A stretch of 64,000 bases of DNA. It comes from Acidobacteriota bacterium. GTDB lineage: Bacteria > Acidobacteriota > Terriglobia > Acidiferrales > UBA7541. The stretch is from positions 1 through 64,000 of the forward strand of contig JABCZK010000002.1 of NCBI GenBank assembly GCA_013289695.1. The letters run 5' to 3'. Under the pieces are notes generated by a model that saw nothing but the letters and a program-made list of their open reading frames with translations, did no database searches and was not told the DNA's origin. Position numbers and translations under genes: made by a program. Below are positions 32,353 to 41,329 of the stretch, piece after piece; position 1 is the stretch's first letter, and every line of letters begins with the position of its first letter.

Positions 32353-34313
32353 GCGCCATCGCCCAACCCGCTGCAGTAAATGCCGCCGCCCGCCCGGTGA
32401 AAAAAGCTTCTGGCTGGGACCATCTGAAGACGCTGCTTCCCTATGTTCGACGATATAAAAGCATGACTGCGCTCGGACTGCTCACGAACACGTTGATGGG
32501 GCTGGTCGGCGCGTTCCCGCAGTTGATTATCGGCATGATCACCGATTGCATCAGCGGCTCGGCGCGCACACTTTCGACGCTTACCGGCACGGCGCGAGTG
32601 GCACTGAGTCCGCTGCTTTCGCTGTATGCGCCGATGAACCGGCACGCGCTGGGGCTTTTCTGCATGATTTTGATTGGCGTGATGTTGGTGAAGGGATTTT
32701 TGTCTTTCTGGACACGCTGGATCCTGATCGGAGTGTCGCGCGAAATTGAATACGATCTGCGAAACGATATGCTGGCGCGTCTGGTGGAGCTGGAGCCTGA
32801 ATTTTACGTGCGGAACCGCACCGGGGATTTGATGTCGCGCGCGACGAACGATTTGAACGCGGTACGCATGGTGCTGGGTCCGGGAATCATGTACAGCGCG
32901 ACAACCATCGTGACGATGATCGTGGCCGTGTTTTTCATGGTGCAGCTCTCCGCGAGCCTGACGCTGTGGGTGCTGCTCCCCGTTCCGGTGGTGGCGTTCG
33001 CGGTGCGGTACTTTGGCGAGACGATTCACCGGCTTTCGGAGCAGATTCAGGCTGCGCTGGGTACTTTGTCCACGCGCGCGCAGGAAAACTTGACCGGTAT
33101 TCGCGTGATTCGCGCTTACGCCCAGGAAAAACCGGAGATTGAGGCTTTCGATCTGGCGAATCGCGATTACGTGAATCGCAATATCAAGCTGATTACCACG
33201 TGGAGCTTGTTCTTTCCGTTTCTCACCGCGTTGATTGGCGTCACGTTTGTGATTTTGCTCGGTAAGGGCGGTCGCGATGTGATTGACCACCGCTTCACGG
33301 TGGGGACCATGTGGGCGTTCTACTGGTTCCTGGGGCAGCTGGTATTTCCGATGATCGCGCTGGGATGGGTGACGAATATTTTCCAGCGTGGCGCGGCTTC
33401 GATGGGGCGGCTGAATTACATACTGCACGCGAAGGCTCGTATAGGTGATTCCACCGACGCGGTCGAGGGGCACGGGAACGGAGCCACCGCTGGACGCAAC
33501 GGAGATTCAGCACAAGCGGCGGCGGTGCCGGAAACTTCTATTCGCGGGGAAATCGAATTCCGGCATTTGACTTTTACGTACCCGACCGCGCGCAACGAAG
33601 ATGGGACTGGCGGCGGGCCGGTGTTGCGCGACATTAATTTGCATGTGCCGGCGGGCTCTACGCTGGCGATCGTCGGGCCGACGGGGAGCGGCAAATCCAC
33701 GCTTGCGGCGCTGATTGCGCGGCTGTGGGATGCGCCGCCGGAAACTCTGTTCCTGGATTGCCGCTCGATTCGCGATTATCCGCTGGCGGAGGTGCGGCGT
33801 GCGATGGGGTACGTGCCGCAAGATACGTTTCTTTTCAGCGACACTCTGCGTGAAAATATTGCGTTTGGCGTGAACACCGCGCGGGAAGAACATATTCTGG
33901 AAGCCGCGGAAATCGCCAGCATTTCCGGCGAGATCCAGAGTTTCCCGCAGCGCTACGACACGATGGTAGGCGAGCGCGGTATCACGCTTTCCGGCGGGCA
34001 GAAACAGCGGACGTCCATTGCGCGAGCCGTTCTGCGCCAGCCGAAAATTCTAATTCTGGACGACGCGCTTTCCAGCGTGGACACCGATACCGAAGAGCGC
34101 ATTCTGCGCCGCTTGCGCGACGTAATGCGCGCGCGCACGGCCATTTTGATTTCCCATCGCGTGTCCACGGTGAAAAATGCGGATCAAATTGTGGTACTGC
34201 GCGATGGGCGCATCATCGAGCGCGGGACGCACGAAGAACTGCTGGCGCTGGGCGGTTATTACGCGGATTTGAACCAGAAACAAATGCTGGAAGAAGAGCT
34301 GGAACGCGAATGA
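32349..34313 (+). CDS. ABC exporter half-transporter, degenerate-site subunit
   Basis: The 654-residue protein has six membrane helices in the first 330 residues (ABC-type exporter) and a C-terminal nucleotide-binding domain. That domain has Walker A G-P-T-G-S-G-K-S-T, signature L-S-G-G-Q-K-Q-R, and Walker B L-I-L-D-D-A-L-S-S-V-D. The residue after the Walker B Asp is Asp, where the catalytic Glu is expected, as in the degenerate half of heterodimeric exporters (TM287/288, TmrAB, MdlAB). The GTG overlaps the lipoprotein stop, and its own stop overlaps the ATG of the partner. The transported molecule is unknown; lpxB downstream hints at lipids. Confidence 0.9.
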   Translation: MSAIAQPAAVNAAARPVKKASGWDHLKTLLPYVRRYKSMTALGLLTNTLMGLVGAFPQLIIGMITDCISGSARTLSTLTGTARVALSPLLSLYAPMNRHALGLFCMILIGVMLVKGFLSFWTRWILIGVSREIEYDLRNDMLARLVELEPEFYVRNRTGDLMSRATNDLNAVRMVLGPGIMYSATTIVTMIVAVFFMVQLSASLTLWVLLPVPVVAFAVRYFGETIHRLSEQIQAALGTLSTRAQENLTGIRVIRAYAQEKPEIEAFDLANRDYVNRNIKLITTWSLFFPFLTALIGVTFVILLGKGGRDVIDHRFTVGTMWAFYWFLGQLVFPMIALGWVTNIFQRGAASMGRLNYILHAKARIGDSTDAVEGHGNGATAGRNGDSAQAAAVPETSIRGEIEFRHLTFTYPTARNEDGTGGGPVLRDINLHVPAGSTLAIVGPTGSGKSTLAALIARLWDAPPETLFLDCRSIRDYPLAEVRRAMGYVPQDTFLFSDTLRENIAFGVNTAREEHILEAAEIASISGEIQSFPQRYDTMVGERGITLSGGQKQRTSIARAVLRQPKILILDDALSSVDTDTEERILRRLRDVMRARTAILISHRVSTVKNADQIVVLRDGRIIERGTHEELLALGGYYADLNQKQMLEEELERE

Positions 34314-36190
34314 GCGATTTCCGCGAAGAAGAGAAGTTAGGCAAGCTTTACGATTCGCAGATTACGCGGCGATTGATGCAGTATCTCCGTCCGTACAGGC
34401 TGCAGGTGGTGCTGGCGGTTTCGTTCACTCTGGGGATTACGGCGCTGGAAATTCTGGGGCCTTTCCTATTCAGCGTGGGAATTGATCGATACATCATTCC
34501 CGGCTTCGACGGCAAGATCGCGCGAGCCGCCGCCGTTTTAGGGCTGGTACGGGTTGCGGCGGCGTACTGCGGTTCGATCCTGGCGAGTTTTGGCTTGCAA
34601 TATGTGCAGGTGCGGATCATGCAGTGGGTCGGGCAGGAAACGATGTACGATCTGCGCAAGGAAATTTTCGAACACCTGCAACGCCTGCCGATGGGCTTCT
34701 TCGACCGCAGCCCGATCGGGCGCCTGGTGACGCGCACGACGACGGACGTGGATGCGCTGAATGATTTGTTCGCATCGGGTGTGGTGGCGATGCTGAACGA
34801 TTTCGTGCTGCTGTTCGCCATGGCAGCGGTTTTGTTCAAGTGGCATCCGATGCTGGCGCTGGCGACTTTTTCGCCACTTCCGTTCATGATTCTGCTCACT
34901 TATTTTTTCCGGAATCGCGTGCGCGACGCCAATAGGCGGATTCGCACGGCGATCGCGCGCATCAATGCGTTCCTGCAGGAACACGTGAGCGGCATGGCCG
35001 TGGTGCAGCTCTTCAACCGGGAACAGAAATCGCGCGCGAAATTCGCGGAGTTGAACCACACGCACATGGTGGCTTACAAGGACGCGATTGACGCGTTCTC
35101 GTTTTTTTATCCGGGCGTGGAATTTCTGAGCTTCGCGGGCATCGCGCTGCTTTCCTGGGTAGGCGGAGTGCGGGTGATCGCTGGAACGATACAAATCGGC
35201 GTGCTGGTGGCGTTCATGATGTACGCGCAGCGGTTTTTCCGACCGATTCAGGATTTGAGCGAAAAATTTAACATTTTGCAGAGTGCCATGGCGGCTTCCG
35301 AGCGGATTTTCAGGCTGCTGGACGAGCCGGTGACAATTTTTTCGCCCGCGAAGATTCACGCGCTTCCGGCGCCGCGCGGCGAAATCGAATTCCGCAATGT
35401 GTGGTTCGCATATCACGGCGGCGCGACGCCAGAGGAACAGGATTGGGTGCTGCGGGACGTTTCTTTCCGCGTGGAGCCGGGGCAGACGCTGGCGATCGTG
35501 GGCCACACTGGCGCGGGGAAAACGACGATCATCCAGTTGCTGCTGCGGTTCTACGATATACAGCGCGGCGAGATTTTGCTGGACGGCGTGGACATCCGCG
35601 AGTTGGATGTGCAGGATTTGCGGCGGCTTTTTGGAATTGTGCTGCAGGATCCGTTCCTTTTCACCGGCACCTTGGAAACGAACGTGAAGCTTGGCACCAC
35701 AACGATCGATCGTGCGGGGACCGAACGCGCGCTGCGCGAAGTGGGCCTAGGCGCGTTTCTCGATTCGCAGCCTGGAGGCGTCGAGACGCCCGTGACGGAA
35801 CGCGGCGCGACTCTTTCGGTGGGGCAGCGGCAGCTGGTGAGCTTTGCGCGCGCGCTGGCGCACGATCCGAAATTCTTGATTCTTGATGAAGCGACGTCCA
35901 GCGTGGACACCAAGACCGAGTTGATGATACGCGAGGCGCTGGACCGCTTACTGAAGGGACGCACGGCGGTGGTGATCGCGCATCGGCTGAGTACGATTCA
36001 GCATGCGGACCGCATTCTGGTGTTTCATAAGGGCCGGCTGCGCGAACAGGGGTCGCACCAGGAATTGCTCGCGCTGCACGGCATCTATTACCGTCTCTAC
36101 CAGCTCCAGTACAAGGAGCAGGAGTTGATCGCTTCTCTGCCCAGTGGGAATGCGCCGGGATTTTCGCAGCCGCTGCCTGCCGATGACTGA
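34310..36190 (+). CDS. ABC exporter half-transporter, catalytic subunit
   Basis: The 626-residue protein is the second half of the exporter, with six helices and a nucleotide-binding domain: Walker A G-H-T-G-A-G-K-T-T, Walker B L-I-L-D-E-A-T-S-S-V-D with the catalytic Glu intact, and an altered signature L-S-V-G-Q-R-Q-L. The altered signature here and the missing Glu in the partner fall in the same composite ATP site, so one site is active and one is degenerate. The ATG overlaps the upstream stop (ATGA), which fits a 1:1 dimer. The substrate is unknown. Confidence 0.9.
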   Translation: MSDFREEEKLGKLYDSQITRRLMQYLRPYRLQVVLAVSFTLGITALEILGPFLFSVGIDRYIIPGFDGKIARAAAVLGLVRVAAAYCGSILASFGLQYVQVRIMQWVGQETMYDLRKEIFEHLQRLPMGFFDRSPIGRLVTRTTTDVDALNDLFASGVVAMLNDFVLLFAMAAVLFKWHPMLALATFSPLPFMILLTYFFRNRVRDANRRIRTAIARINAFLQEHVSGMAVVQLFNREQKSRAKFAELNHTHMVAYKDAIDAFSFFYPGVEFLSFAGIALLSWVGGVRVIAGTIQIGVLVAFMMYAQRFFRPIQDLSEKFNILQSAMAASERIFRLLDEPVTIFSPAKIHALPAPRGEIEFRNVWFAYHGGATPEEQDWVLRDVSFRVEPGQTLAIVGHTGAGKTTIIQLLLRFYDIQRGEILLDGVDIRELDVQDLRRLFGIVLQDPFLFTGTLETNVKLGTTTIDRAGTERALREVGLGAFLDSQPGGVETPVTERGATLSVGQRQLVSFARALAHDPKFLILDEATSSVDTKTELMIREALDRLLKGRTAVVIAHRLSTIQHADRILVFHKGRLREQGSHQELLALHGIYYRLYQLQYKEQELIASLPSGNAPGFSQPLPADD

Positions 36191-36258
36191 CGGGCGTGAG
36201 TCGGATGCGGTTGTGGCATTGGCGAGCCTGCGCGATGAACCCAAAGTCGGTACTCCAG

Positions 36259-36310
36259 CGGCTAAAGCCGGCCGGTTTTGCGGTGATTATGTCGTGGCTG
36301 AAGCCACGAC
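36259..36310. repeat. REP-like hairpins, copy 2
   Basis: A CGGC-TAAA-GCCG hairpin (36259-36270) is followed by GTCGTGGC-TGAA-GCCACGAC (36291-36310) and CTACAAAG. The second hairpin matches the one at 19857. They lie in the spacer between the ABC genes and lpxB. Confidence 0.65.
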
Positions 36311-36430
36311 CTACAAAGATTTTCGAACACTCTGTTCGACTCAAGCGCTTCTGCGCTTGAGGTTGATCATCCCTGCGCTGCAGCTGCGGTCCACTGAAAG
36401 TTATTCGCTCTACGAGTGCGAGCCGGCTCG

Positions 36431-37555
36431 ATGAGTGAGCGCCAGGTTCTTTTTTCCGCGGGCGAAGCGTCGAGTGATATGTACGCGGCGCGGCTGGCTA
36501 CGGCGCTGCGGGAGCGCGTAGACGCGAAGTTTTTTGGCATGGGTGGCCCGCGAATGCGCGAAGCGGGCGTGGAACTGATCGCGGACTACCACGAAGTGGC
36601 GGTCGTCGGCATCGCCGAAGTGCTACACAAAATTCCCACGGTGATCGGAGTGCAGAATCGGCTGGCGCGCGAGGCGGCGCAGCGCCACGCGGCACTGGCA
36701 ATTCTGGTGGATTCGCCGGGGACGCATCTGGGCGTGGCACGGCGACTGAAGAAGAGCAATGTTCCTGTGGGATATTTCATTGGTCCGCAGGTGTGGGCGT
36801 GGCGTGCGGGACGCGTGCGCGTGGTGAAGCGGCTGGTGCAGCGCATGGTGGTGATCTTCCCGTTCGAAGAGAAGATCTACCGCGATGCAGGCGTGCCGGT
36901 AGATTTTGTAGGGCATCCGCTGGTGGATACGGTGCGGGCCACGATGTCGCGAGCGGAATTTGCGACGCAGCAGAGGCTGGACGCCGGCAAGCCGATCGTG
37001 ACGATTCTTCCCGGCAGCCGTCCGAACGAGATCGCGCAGAATTACGCGCGAGTGATCGCTGCGTGCGAACGCGTCGCTCAGGCGGGAAACGTGCAATTCG
37101 TTCACGCCGCGGCGCACGGGCTTAGCTCCGAATTCTTCGCGCGTTATGCGCGACCCAGCATCCCGATCAAGCGGGTGGAGAACGCGACGTATAACGCATT
37201 GGCAGCAGCCGATTGCGCGATTGTCGCGAGCGGTACGGCGACCATTGAGGCCGCGCTGCTGGGCACGCCGATGGTCGTGGTGTATCGGGTGGCGCCGGTT
37301 ACCGCTTTTATTCTGCGACACATGATTCGCACGCCGTTTATCGGCATGGTGAATTTGATTGCTGGCAGGCGCGTCGCGCCGGAATTAATTCAAGACGATT
37401 TCACGCCAGAGTCGGTGGAGCGGGAGGTGCGGCGCCTGCTGGATTCGCCCGACGCGCGCGCGGAGGCGAAAACGGGGCTGGCGGAAGTGCGGGCGAAACT
37501 TGGTCCGGGAGGAGCGATCGAGCGCGCTGCGGACATTTTTGCCCGGATGATGTAA
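36431..37555 (+). CDS. lpxB: Lipid-A-disaccharide synthase
   Basis: The 374-residue GT19 glycosyltransferase joins UDP-2,3-diacylglucosamine and lipid X in lipid A synthesis, which marks the host as a lipopolysaccharide-making diderm. Motifs are F-S-A-G-E-A-S-S-D near the N-terminus, Y-F-I-G-P-Q-V-W-A-W-R, V-D-F-V-G-H-P-L-V-D, L-P-G-S-R-P-N-E-I and A-S-G-T-A-T-I-E-A-A. The usual D-x-P-D-F-N segment is D-S-P-G-T-H here. The ATG at 36431 is taken; a GTG five codons earlier is possible. No other lpx gene is near. The ABC pair upstream may be an associated lipid flippase. Confidence 0.93.
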   Translation: MSERQVLFSAGEASSDMYAARLATALRERVDAKFFGMGGPRMREAGVELIADYHEVAVVGIAEVLHKIPTVIGVQNRLAREAAQRHAALAILVDSPGTHLGVARRLKKSNVPVGYFIGPQVWAWRAGRVRVVKRLVQRMVVIFPFEEKIYRDAGVPVDFVGHPLVDTVRATMSRAEFATQQRLDAGKPIVTILPGSRPNEIAQNYARVIAACERVAQAGNVQFVHAAAHGLSSEFFARYARPSIPIKRVENATYNALAAADCAIVASGTATIEAALLGTPMVVVYRVAPVTAFILRHMIRTPFIGMVNLIAGRRVAPELIQDDFTPESVEREVRRLLDSPDARAEAKTGLAEVRAKLGPGGAIERAADIFARMM

Positions 37556-37637
37556 CCTTTTATGGACGGGCAACGGGATTCGCGTATTTTGTATCTGAAT
37601 TGATTGGGGTTGTCCGTATACGAGCGAGGTACTTTTC

Positions 37638-39827
37638 TTGTTCAGATTCTTGCCCAAGTTCGAGCGGCTAGCCGCTGCGCGTCCCATTTTTCTGGCAGTG
37701 CTGATTGCATCATTGGTTTGTTCCAACGCCGCGGTGGCACAGGTTCCACAAGGTTTTCCTTTCCGCGCGACATACTACGAAGTGGAAGTGCTGCTGCATC
37801 CCGAGGATCAGACCATCTCTGGCCAAGCCAAGGTGGAATTTATCGCGCAACAGCCCGCGCGCACGGTGGTGGTGGAGCTGCATCAGGATTTGCGCGTGAA
37901 TTCGGTGAAGCTGCTGAACGGTGGCACGCTCGAATTTGAACGCGACAATCGGTCGCCGCTGCTGCTCACCATCGGTTTACCGGACGTCATCGCACCGGGA
38001 AAAACCGTCACGCTGGTCTTCGATTACACCGGGCCGGTTTCGAGCGAAGAGGACAGCCCAACGCGCGGCGTGCGCTTCGCTTCGGTGGATAAAACCGGAG
38101 CGTACCTGCTGCTGCCGGCGCGGTGGTTTCCGCTGACGAACTATCCCAGTAATCGCTATACCGGGAAATTCACGATCGAAGTTCCGGATACGTTTGCGGT
38201 GGCGGGTACCGGCAAGGCCGATCCCCCGACGATGAAGCCCGGGATCGGCAAGGGCGCACCGGGAGTAGCGTCTTACGTGTTTCACTGCGATCATGCCGCG
38301 CCGGTGGGCACGTTCGTCGCTGGAAATTTGCAGCTGGCGCCGGTGCAGTCCGAAGGATTTAACGTTTCGGTGTTCACGCCGCCCGCGCAGGCTAGCACGG
38401 CGAGTTCGTATGCGACTTCCCTCGCGCACATCTTCAGTTATTTTTCCGATGCTTTTGGTCCGCTGGAAATGCGGGAGAACGATCCGCCGTTGACGATCGC
38501 GCAACTGCCGGACGGAACAGTGCCGGGATTCGCCGCGCCGGGACTGATGCTGATCAGCGCGCGCCAATGGGGCATGCGTGCGAATGAGCGATTGCTGTCG
38601 CAGTTGGCCGCGGAACAGTGGTGGGGCGATCGCGTGTTGCCTGCGACTGCTTCGGATGTCTGGCTGACGGATGGTCTGTCGCGTTATGCGGAGGCGATGT
38701 ACGCCGAGCAGAGCGACGGGAGCGCGGGGCTGCACAAGGCGCTGGAGGATTTTGCGGTGGGCGCGCTGATGTATGAGGATACCGCTCCGATTTCGCAGGC
38801 GGCGCGGTTGCAGACATTCTCGAACGAATACCGGTCGATTGTGGCGGACAAGGGCGCGCTGGTGTTCCACATGCTGCGCACGGAAATCGGCGATGACGCG
38901 TTTACAGCGCTGCTGCGCGAGGTCTACAAGAAATACGAAGGCAAGAACACCAACCTGAACGAATTCGAAAAAATCGCGATGACGAAAATTCCGCCACCGG
39001 CGAAGGGGCAGCCACCGGTCAACTTGGTTTCGTTTTTTTCGCAGTGGCTGAATTCGACGGGCGTGCCGGAATTCAAGATGGAGTACATCGTCTATCGGAC
39101 GCAGAAGGGATTTAAGGTGGTGGGCAAGATTCATCAGGACTTGGATACTTTCCGGATGCCGGTGGAAATTCGGGTAGATACCGAAGGCAATCCGGAAATT
39201 AAGAAGATCCTGGTGACGGGCACGACGCAGCCTTTCCAGATTGAAACGTTCGGCCGGCCGAAGCCGAACGGCATCGTGATCGACCCGAACAATAATTTGC
39301 TGAAATCCAGCGCCCGTTTGCGTGTGCATGCGTTGATCGCGCGCGGCGAAGGATTCGCGGAGCTGGGGAAATATTATGAAGCCATCCAGGAATATCAAAA
39401 GGCGCTGGACGCACAGCCCAGCAATTCGCTGGCGCATTTCCGGATGGGCGAGGCGATGTTCTACCAGAAGAATTACCAAGCTGCGGCGAATGCGTTTCGC
39501 GCGGCGTTGGGCGGGGACGCGGACCCGAAGTGGACTGAAGTCTGGAGCCACATTTACATCGCCAAGATTTATGATCTGCTGGGGCAGCGCGAGCGCGCCG
39601 TGAATGAATATAGCCTGGCGCAGCATTTGGGAGACGACACTGCGGGAGCGCAGCAGGAAGTGGCGCGATACATTCAGAAAGCTTATACAGGTGACGATTC
39701 GACGCCGGCGGGCGGCGCGGCCGCTTCGGCGGCACCTTCCACGCCTGCAGCAGCGCCAGCTGCCAGCGCACCGGCCGCGGATCCCAGCAAGCCGACGCTT
39801 AAGCGGCCTTCGCCGGGCACGCAGTAG
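37638..39827 (+). CDS. Exported M1-peptidase-like pseudoenzyme with TPR tail
   Basis: The 729-residue protein has a signal region (F-L-A-V-L-I-A-S-L-V-C-S-N-A-A-V-A-Q), an M1-aminopeptidase-like N-terminal beta domain and a thermolysin-like domain. In place of the zinc motif H-E-x-x-H the sequence is Q322-L-A-A-E326 before Q-W-W-G, and the third ligand Glu, 19 residues on, is D345 in W-L-T-D-G. The G-x-M-E-N exopeptidase motif is replaced by G-F-A-A-P. It is thus expected to be inactive. Residues about 565-680 hold TPR repeats, and the tail is Ala/Pro/Ser-rich. The start is TTG with GAGG upstream. A binding or chaperone-like role is inferred. Confidence 0.85.
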   Translation: MFRFLPKFERLAAARPIFLAVLIASLVCSNAAVAQVPQGFPFRATYYEVEVLLHPEDQTISGQAKVEFIAQQPARTVVVELHQDLRVNSVKLLNGGTLEFERDNRSPLLLTIGLPDVIAPGKTVTLVFDYTGPVSSEEDSPTRGVRFASVDKTGAYLLLPARWFPLTNYPSNRYTGKFTIEVPDTFAVAGTGKADPPTMKPGIGKGAPGVASYVFHCDHAAPVGTFVAGNLQLAPVQSEGFNVSVFTPPAQASTASSYATSLAHIFSYFSDAFGPLEMRENDPPLTIAQLPDGTVPGFAAPGLMLISARQWGMRANERLLSQLAAEQWWGDRVLPATASDVWLTDGLSRYAEAMYAEQSDGSAGLHKALEDFAVGALMYEDTAPISQAARLQTFSNEYRSIVADKGALVFHMLRTEIGDDAFTALLREVYKKYEGKNTNLNEFEKIAMTKIPPPAKGQPPVNLVSFFSQWLNSTGVPEFKMEYIVYRTQKGFKVVGKIHQDLDTFRMPVEIRVDTEGNPEIKKILVTGTTQPFQIETFGRPKPNGIVIDPNNNLLKSSARLRVHALIARGEGFAELGKYYEAIQEYQKALDAQPSNSLAHFRMGEAMFYQKNYQAAANAFRAALGGDADPKWTEVWSHIYIAKIYDLLGQRERAVNEYSLAQHLGDDTAGAQQEVARYIQKAYTGDDSTPAGGAAASAAPSTPAAAPAASAPAADPSKPTLKRPSPGTQ

Positions 39828-39890
39828 AAACCGAGCGCTCGTCCGTGAGACCAGACTCCGTTCCACAATTCTAAAATGCGGCAGGTTTTT

Positions 39891-41051
39891 TCACAGGGGA
39901 TCGAGGCCGGACAAGTGGGGCTGGTCGATGCCCTTGTGCTGGATGAGAACTTGAAATGTCTCGCCCATGCCTTCGGGGTAAATCAGCGTCTTGAAAAGCA
40001 GGCGGGCGCGGGTTTGCTGGCTTTCGCTCATCCCGGAGGATTGCAGGTCGGCGAAATCGCTGTATCGCGCGAGGCCTAGCAAGAAATTTGATTGCGATGT
40101 GAATCCTGTGCGCTGCAATCCGGCCAGGCTGCCGTGGCGTTCCAGTGCTGTGAAATTGACGTGGGCGGTCAAATCCTGCTCGCCGGGCGCTTGCAAGAAA
40201 TTCTCGCTGGCGCGGTGTTTTTCGTAGGCCAGCAGAGTTCCGCGCATGTGGCAGTGGTCGTAGAGTTCCTCTGCTTTGTGGCCGTAGTCAATCGTGAGCG
40301 TGAAACCGCGGTCTAACCTTGCGCCGATGTCTGCGACCCACGCGCAGGCTTCCCGATTTACTTCCGCCAGCTGTCCTTGTTGCAGCGCGATTCCCTGCTC
40401 GGTGAGATATTCGGCGAGCGCGGGAGTAGAGAGCGGGCCAAACTGCTCGCACAAACCATTGCTGCCCAGCCCGACGTATAGTTCACGCAATTCATGGCCT
40501 TCGTGCACAAGGCGATGGACCGGAAGCGCGTCAAAGAACTCATTTGAAAATATGCAGCCGCAAGGAATCTGCGCCGGCAGATCCCGGGCCATGGCGAAAT
40601 GCTTGGCGGCAACGTGTTTCGCGAGCGAGGCGCAAGCGGCGGCTGCGGCGCGGCGCGCGGCGGAGCGTTCCGCGGCGACGTATTGCAGGGCGCTGTAAAA
40701 TTCGGGAAAGGACTCCGCGATGAAATCCAGAACTTGCGCGGCTAGACTTCCCGACCCGGCGCCAAGTTCTACGAGCAGAAATTCCGCGGGCCGGCCGAGC
40801 TGAACCCACATTTCCTGGAATTGACGAGCCAGAAGCCGTCCGAAAATCGGGCTGGCGTCGACACTGGTGAAATAATCGCGGCGCGGGAATTGCTCGGCTC
40901 TGGTGTAGTAGCCAAATTGCGGATCGTACAGGCACGCGTCCATATATTTTGCGAACGTGATGGGACCCCAGGCGCGAATATGCTTGGTGAGGATGGTTGC
41001 CAGCGGCGTGGGGGCGTCCGGCGTGCGACGCGGGATGCTTGCCGAGGTCAA
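39891..41051 (-). CDS. MidA/NDUFAF7-like SAM-dependent methyltransferase
   Basis: The 386-residue protein belongs to the COG1565 group that includes the mitochondrial complex-I assembly factor NDUFAF7 (MidA), an arginine methyltransferase. Visible are F-A-K-Y-M-D-A-C-L-Y-D-P-Q-F-G-Y-Y near the N-terminus, the SAM motif L-V-E-L-G-A-G-S-G-S-L, F-S-N-E-F-F-D-A-L-P-V-H-R, and D-Y-G-H-K-A-E-E-L-Y near the C-terminal half. The TTG start overlaps the stop of the upstream small gene in TTGA. Complex-I genes are not in this window, so the substrate is unknown. Confidence 0.88.
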   Translation of the reverse strand: MTSASIPRRTPDAPTPLATILTKHIRAWGPITFAKYMDACLYDPQFGYYTRAEQFPRRDYFTSVDASPIFGRLLARQFQEMWVQLGRPAEFLLVELGAGSGSLAAQVLDFIAESFPEFYSALQYVAAERSAARRAAAAACASLAKHVAAKHFAMARDLPAQIPCGCIFSNEFFDALPVHRLVHEGHELRELYVGLGSNGLCEQFGPLSTPALAEYLTEQGIALQQGQLAEVNREACAWVADIGARLDRGFTLTIDYGHKAEELYDHCHMRGTLLAYEKHRASENFLQAPGEQDLTAHVNFTALERHGSLAGLQRTGFTSQSNFLLGLARYSDFADLQSSGMSESQQTRARLLFKTLIYPEGMGETFQVLIQHKGIDQPHLSGLDPL

Positions 41052-41320
41052 TTCACCCTCTGCGGATTACGCGTGAACATTTCGATGATGTAGTCGTGCA
41101 GGCAGTCATAAAGCTGCTTCTGAAAAGTCCAAGGAAATTGGGTGTGCTCGATTTCGCGTGGGCGAAGCTGAAAGGTGTAGTCGTGGATGTCGGTGTTTTT
41201 GGGTTTGTAGCGGATTTCGACCTCGACACCTTCTTCCGCGGGCCGCGCGGCGAAGTCGAACAACGGATGTTCGTAGCGGACGAGCTCTGTCTGAACTTTT
41301 TCCAGCATGTCCTGGGTCAT
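41048..41320 (-). CDS. Small conserved-looking protein coupled to MidA-like gene
   Basis: The 90-residue product is acidic and beta-rich, with R-Y-E-H-P-L-F-D-F-A-A-R-P, V-E-V-E-I-R-Y and H-D-Y-T-F-Q-L-R-P-R-E. No signal or membrane helix is present. Its stop overlaps the MidA-like start, so the two are made together. No family is recognised. Confidence 0.65.
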   Translation of the reverse strand: MTQDMLEKVQTELVRYEHPLFDFAARPAEEGVEVEIRYKPKNTDIHDYTFQLRPREIEHTQFPWTFQKQLYDCLHDYIIEMFTRNPQRVN

Positions 41321-41329
41321 GGCTTTGGC

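Noticed and set aside
32190..33473. 427-codon antisense frame across the lipoprotein and ABC genes
   Set aside because: It is Arg/His/Gln-rich without motifs and crosses two real genes. It is a shadow of GC-rich codon use.
34538..35506. 322-codon antisense frame inside the second ABC gene
   Set aside because: No domain character, extreme Arg and His content, and no ribosome-binding site; the sense strand shows all ABC motifs.
37977..39866. 629-codon open frame antisense to the M1-like gene
   Set aside because: High-GC genes give long open frames on the opposite strand. This one is rich in Arg and His, has no domain pattern, and covers a gene with a clear fold and signal peptide.
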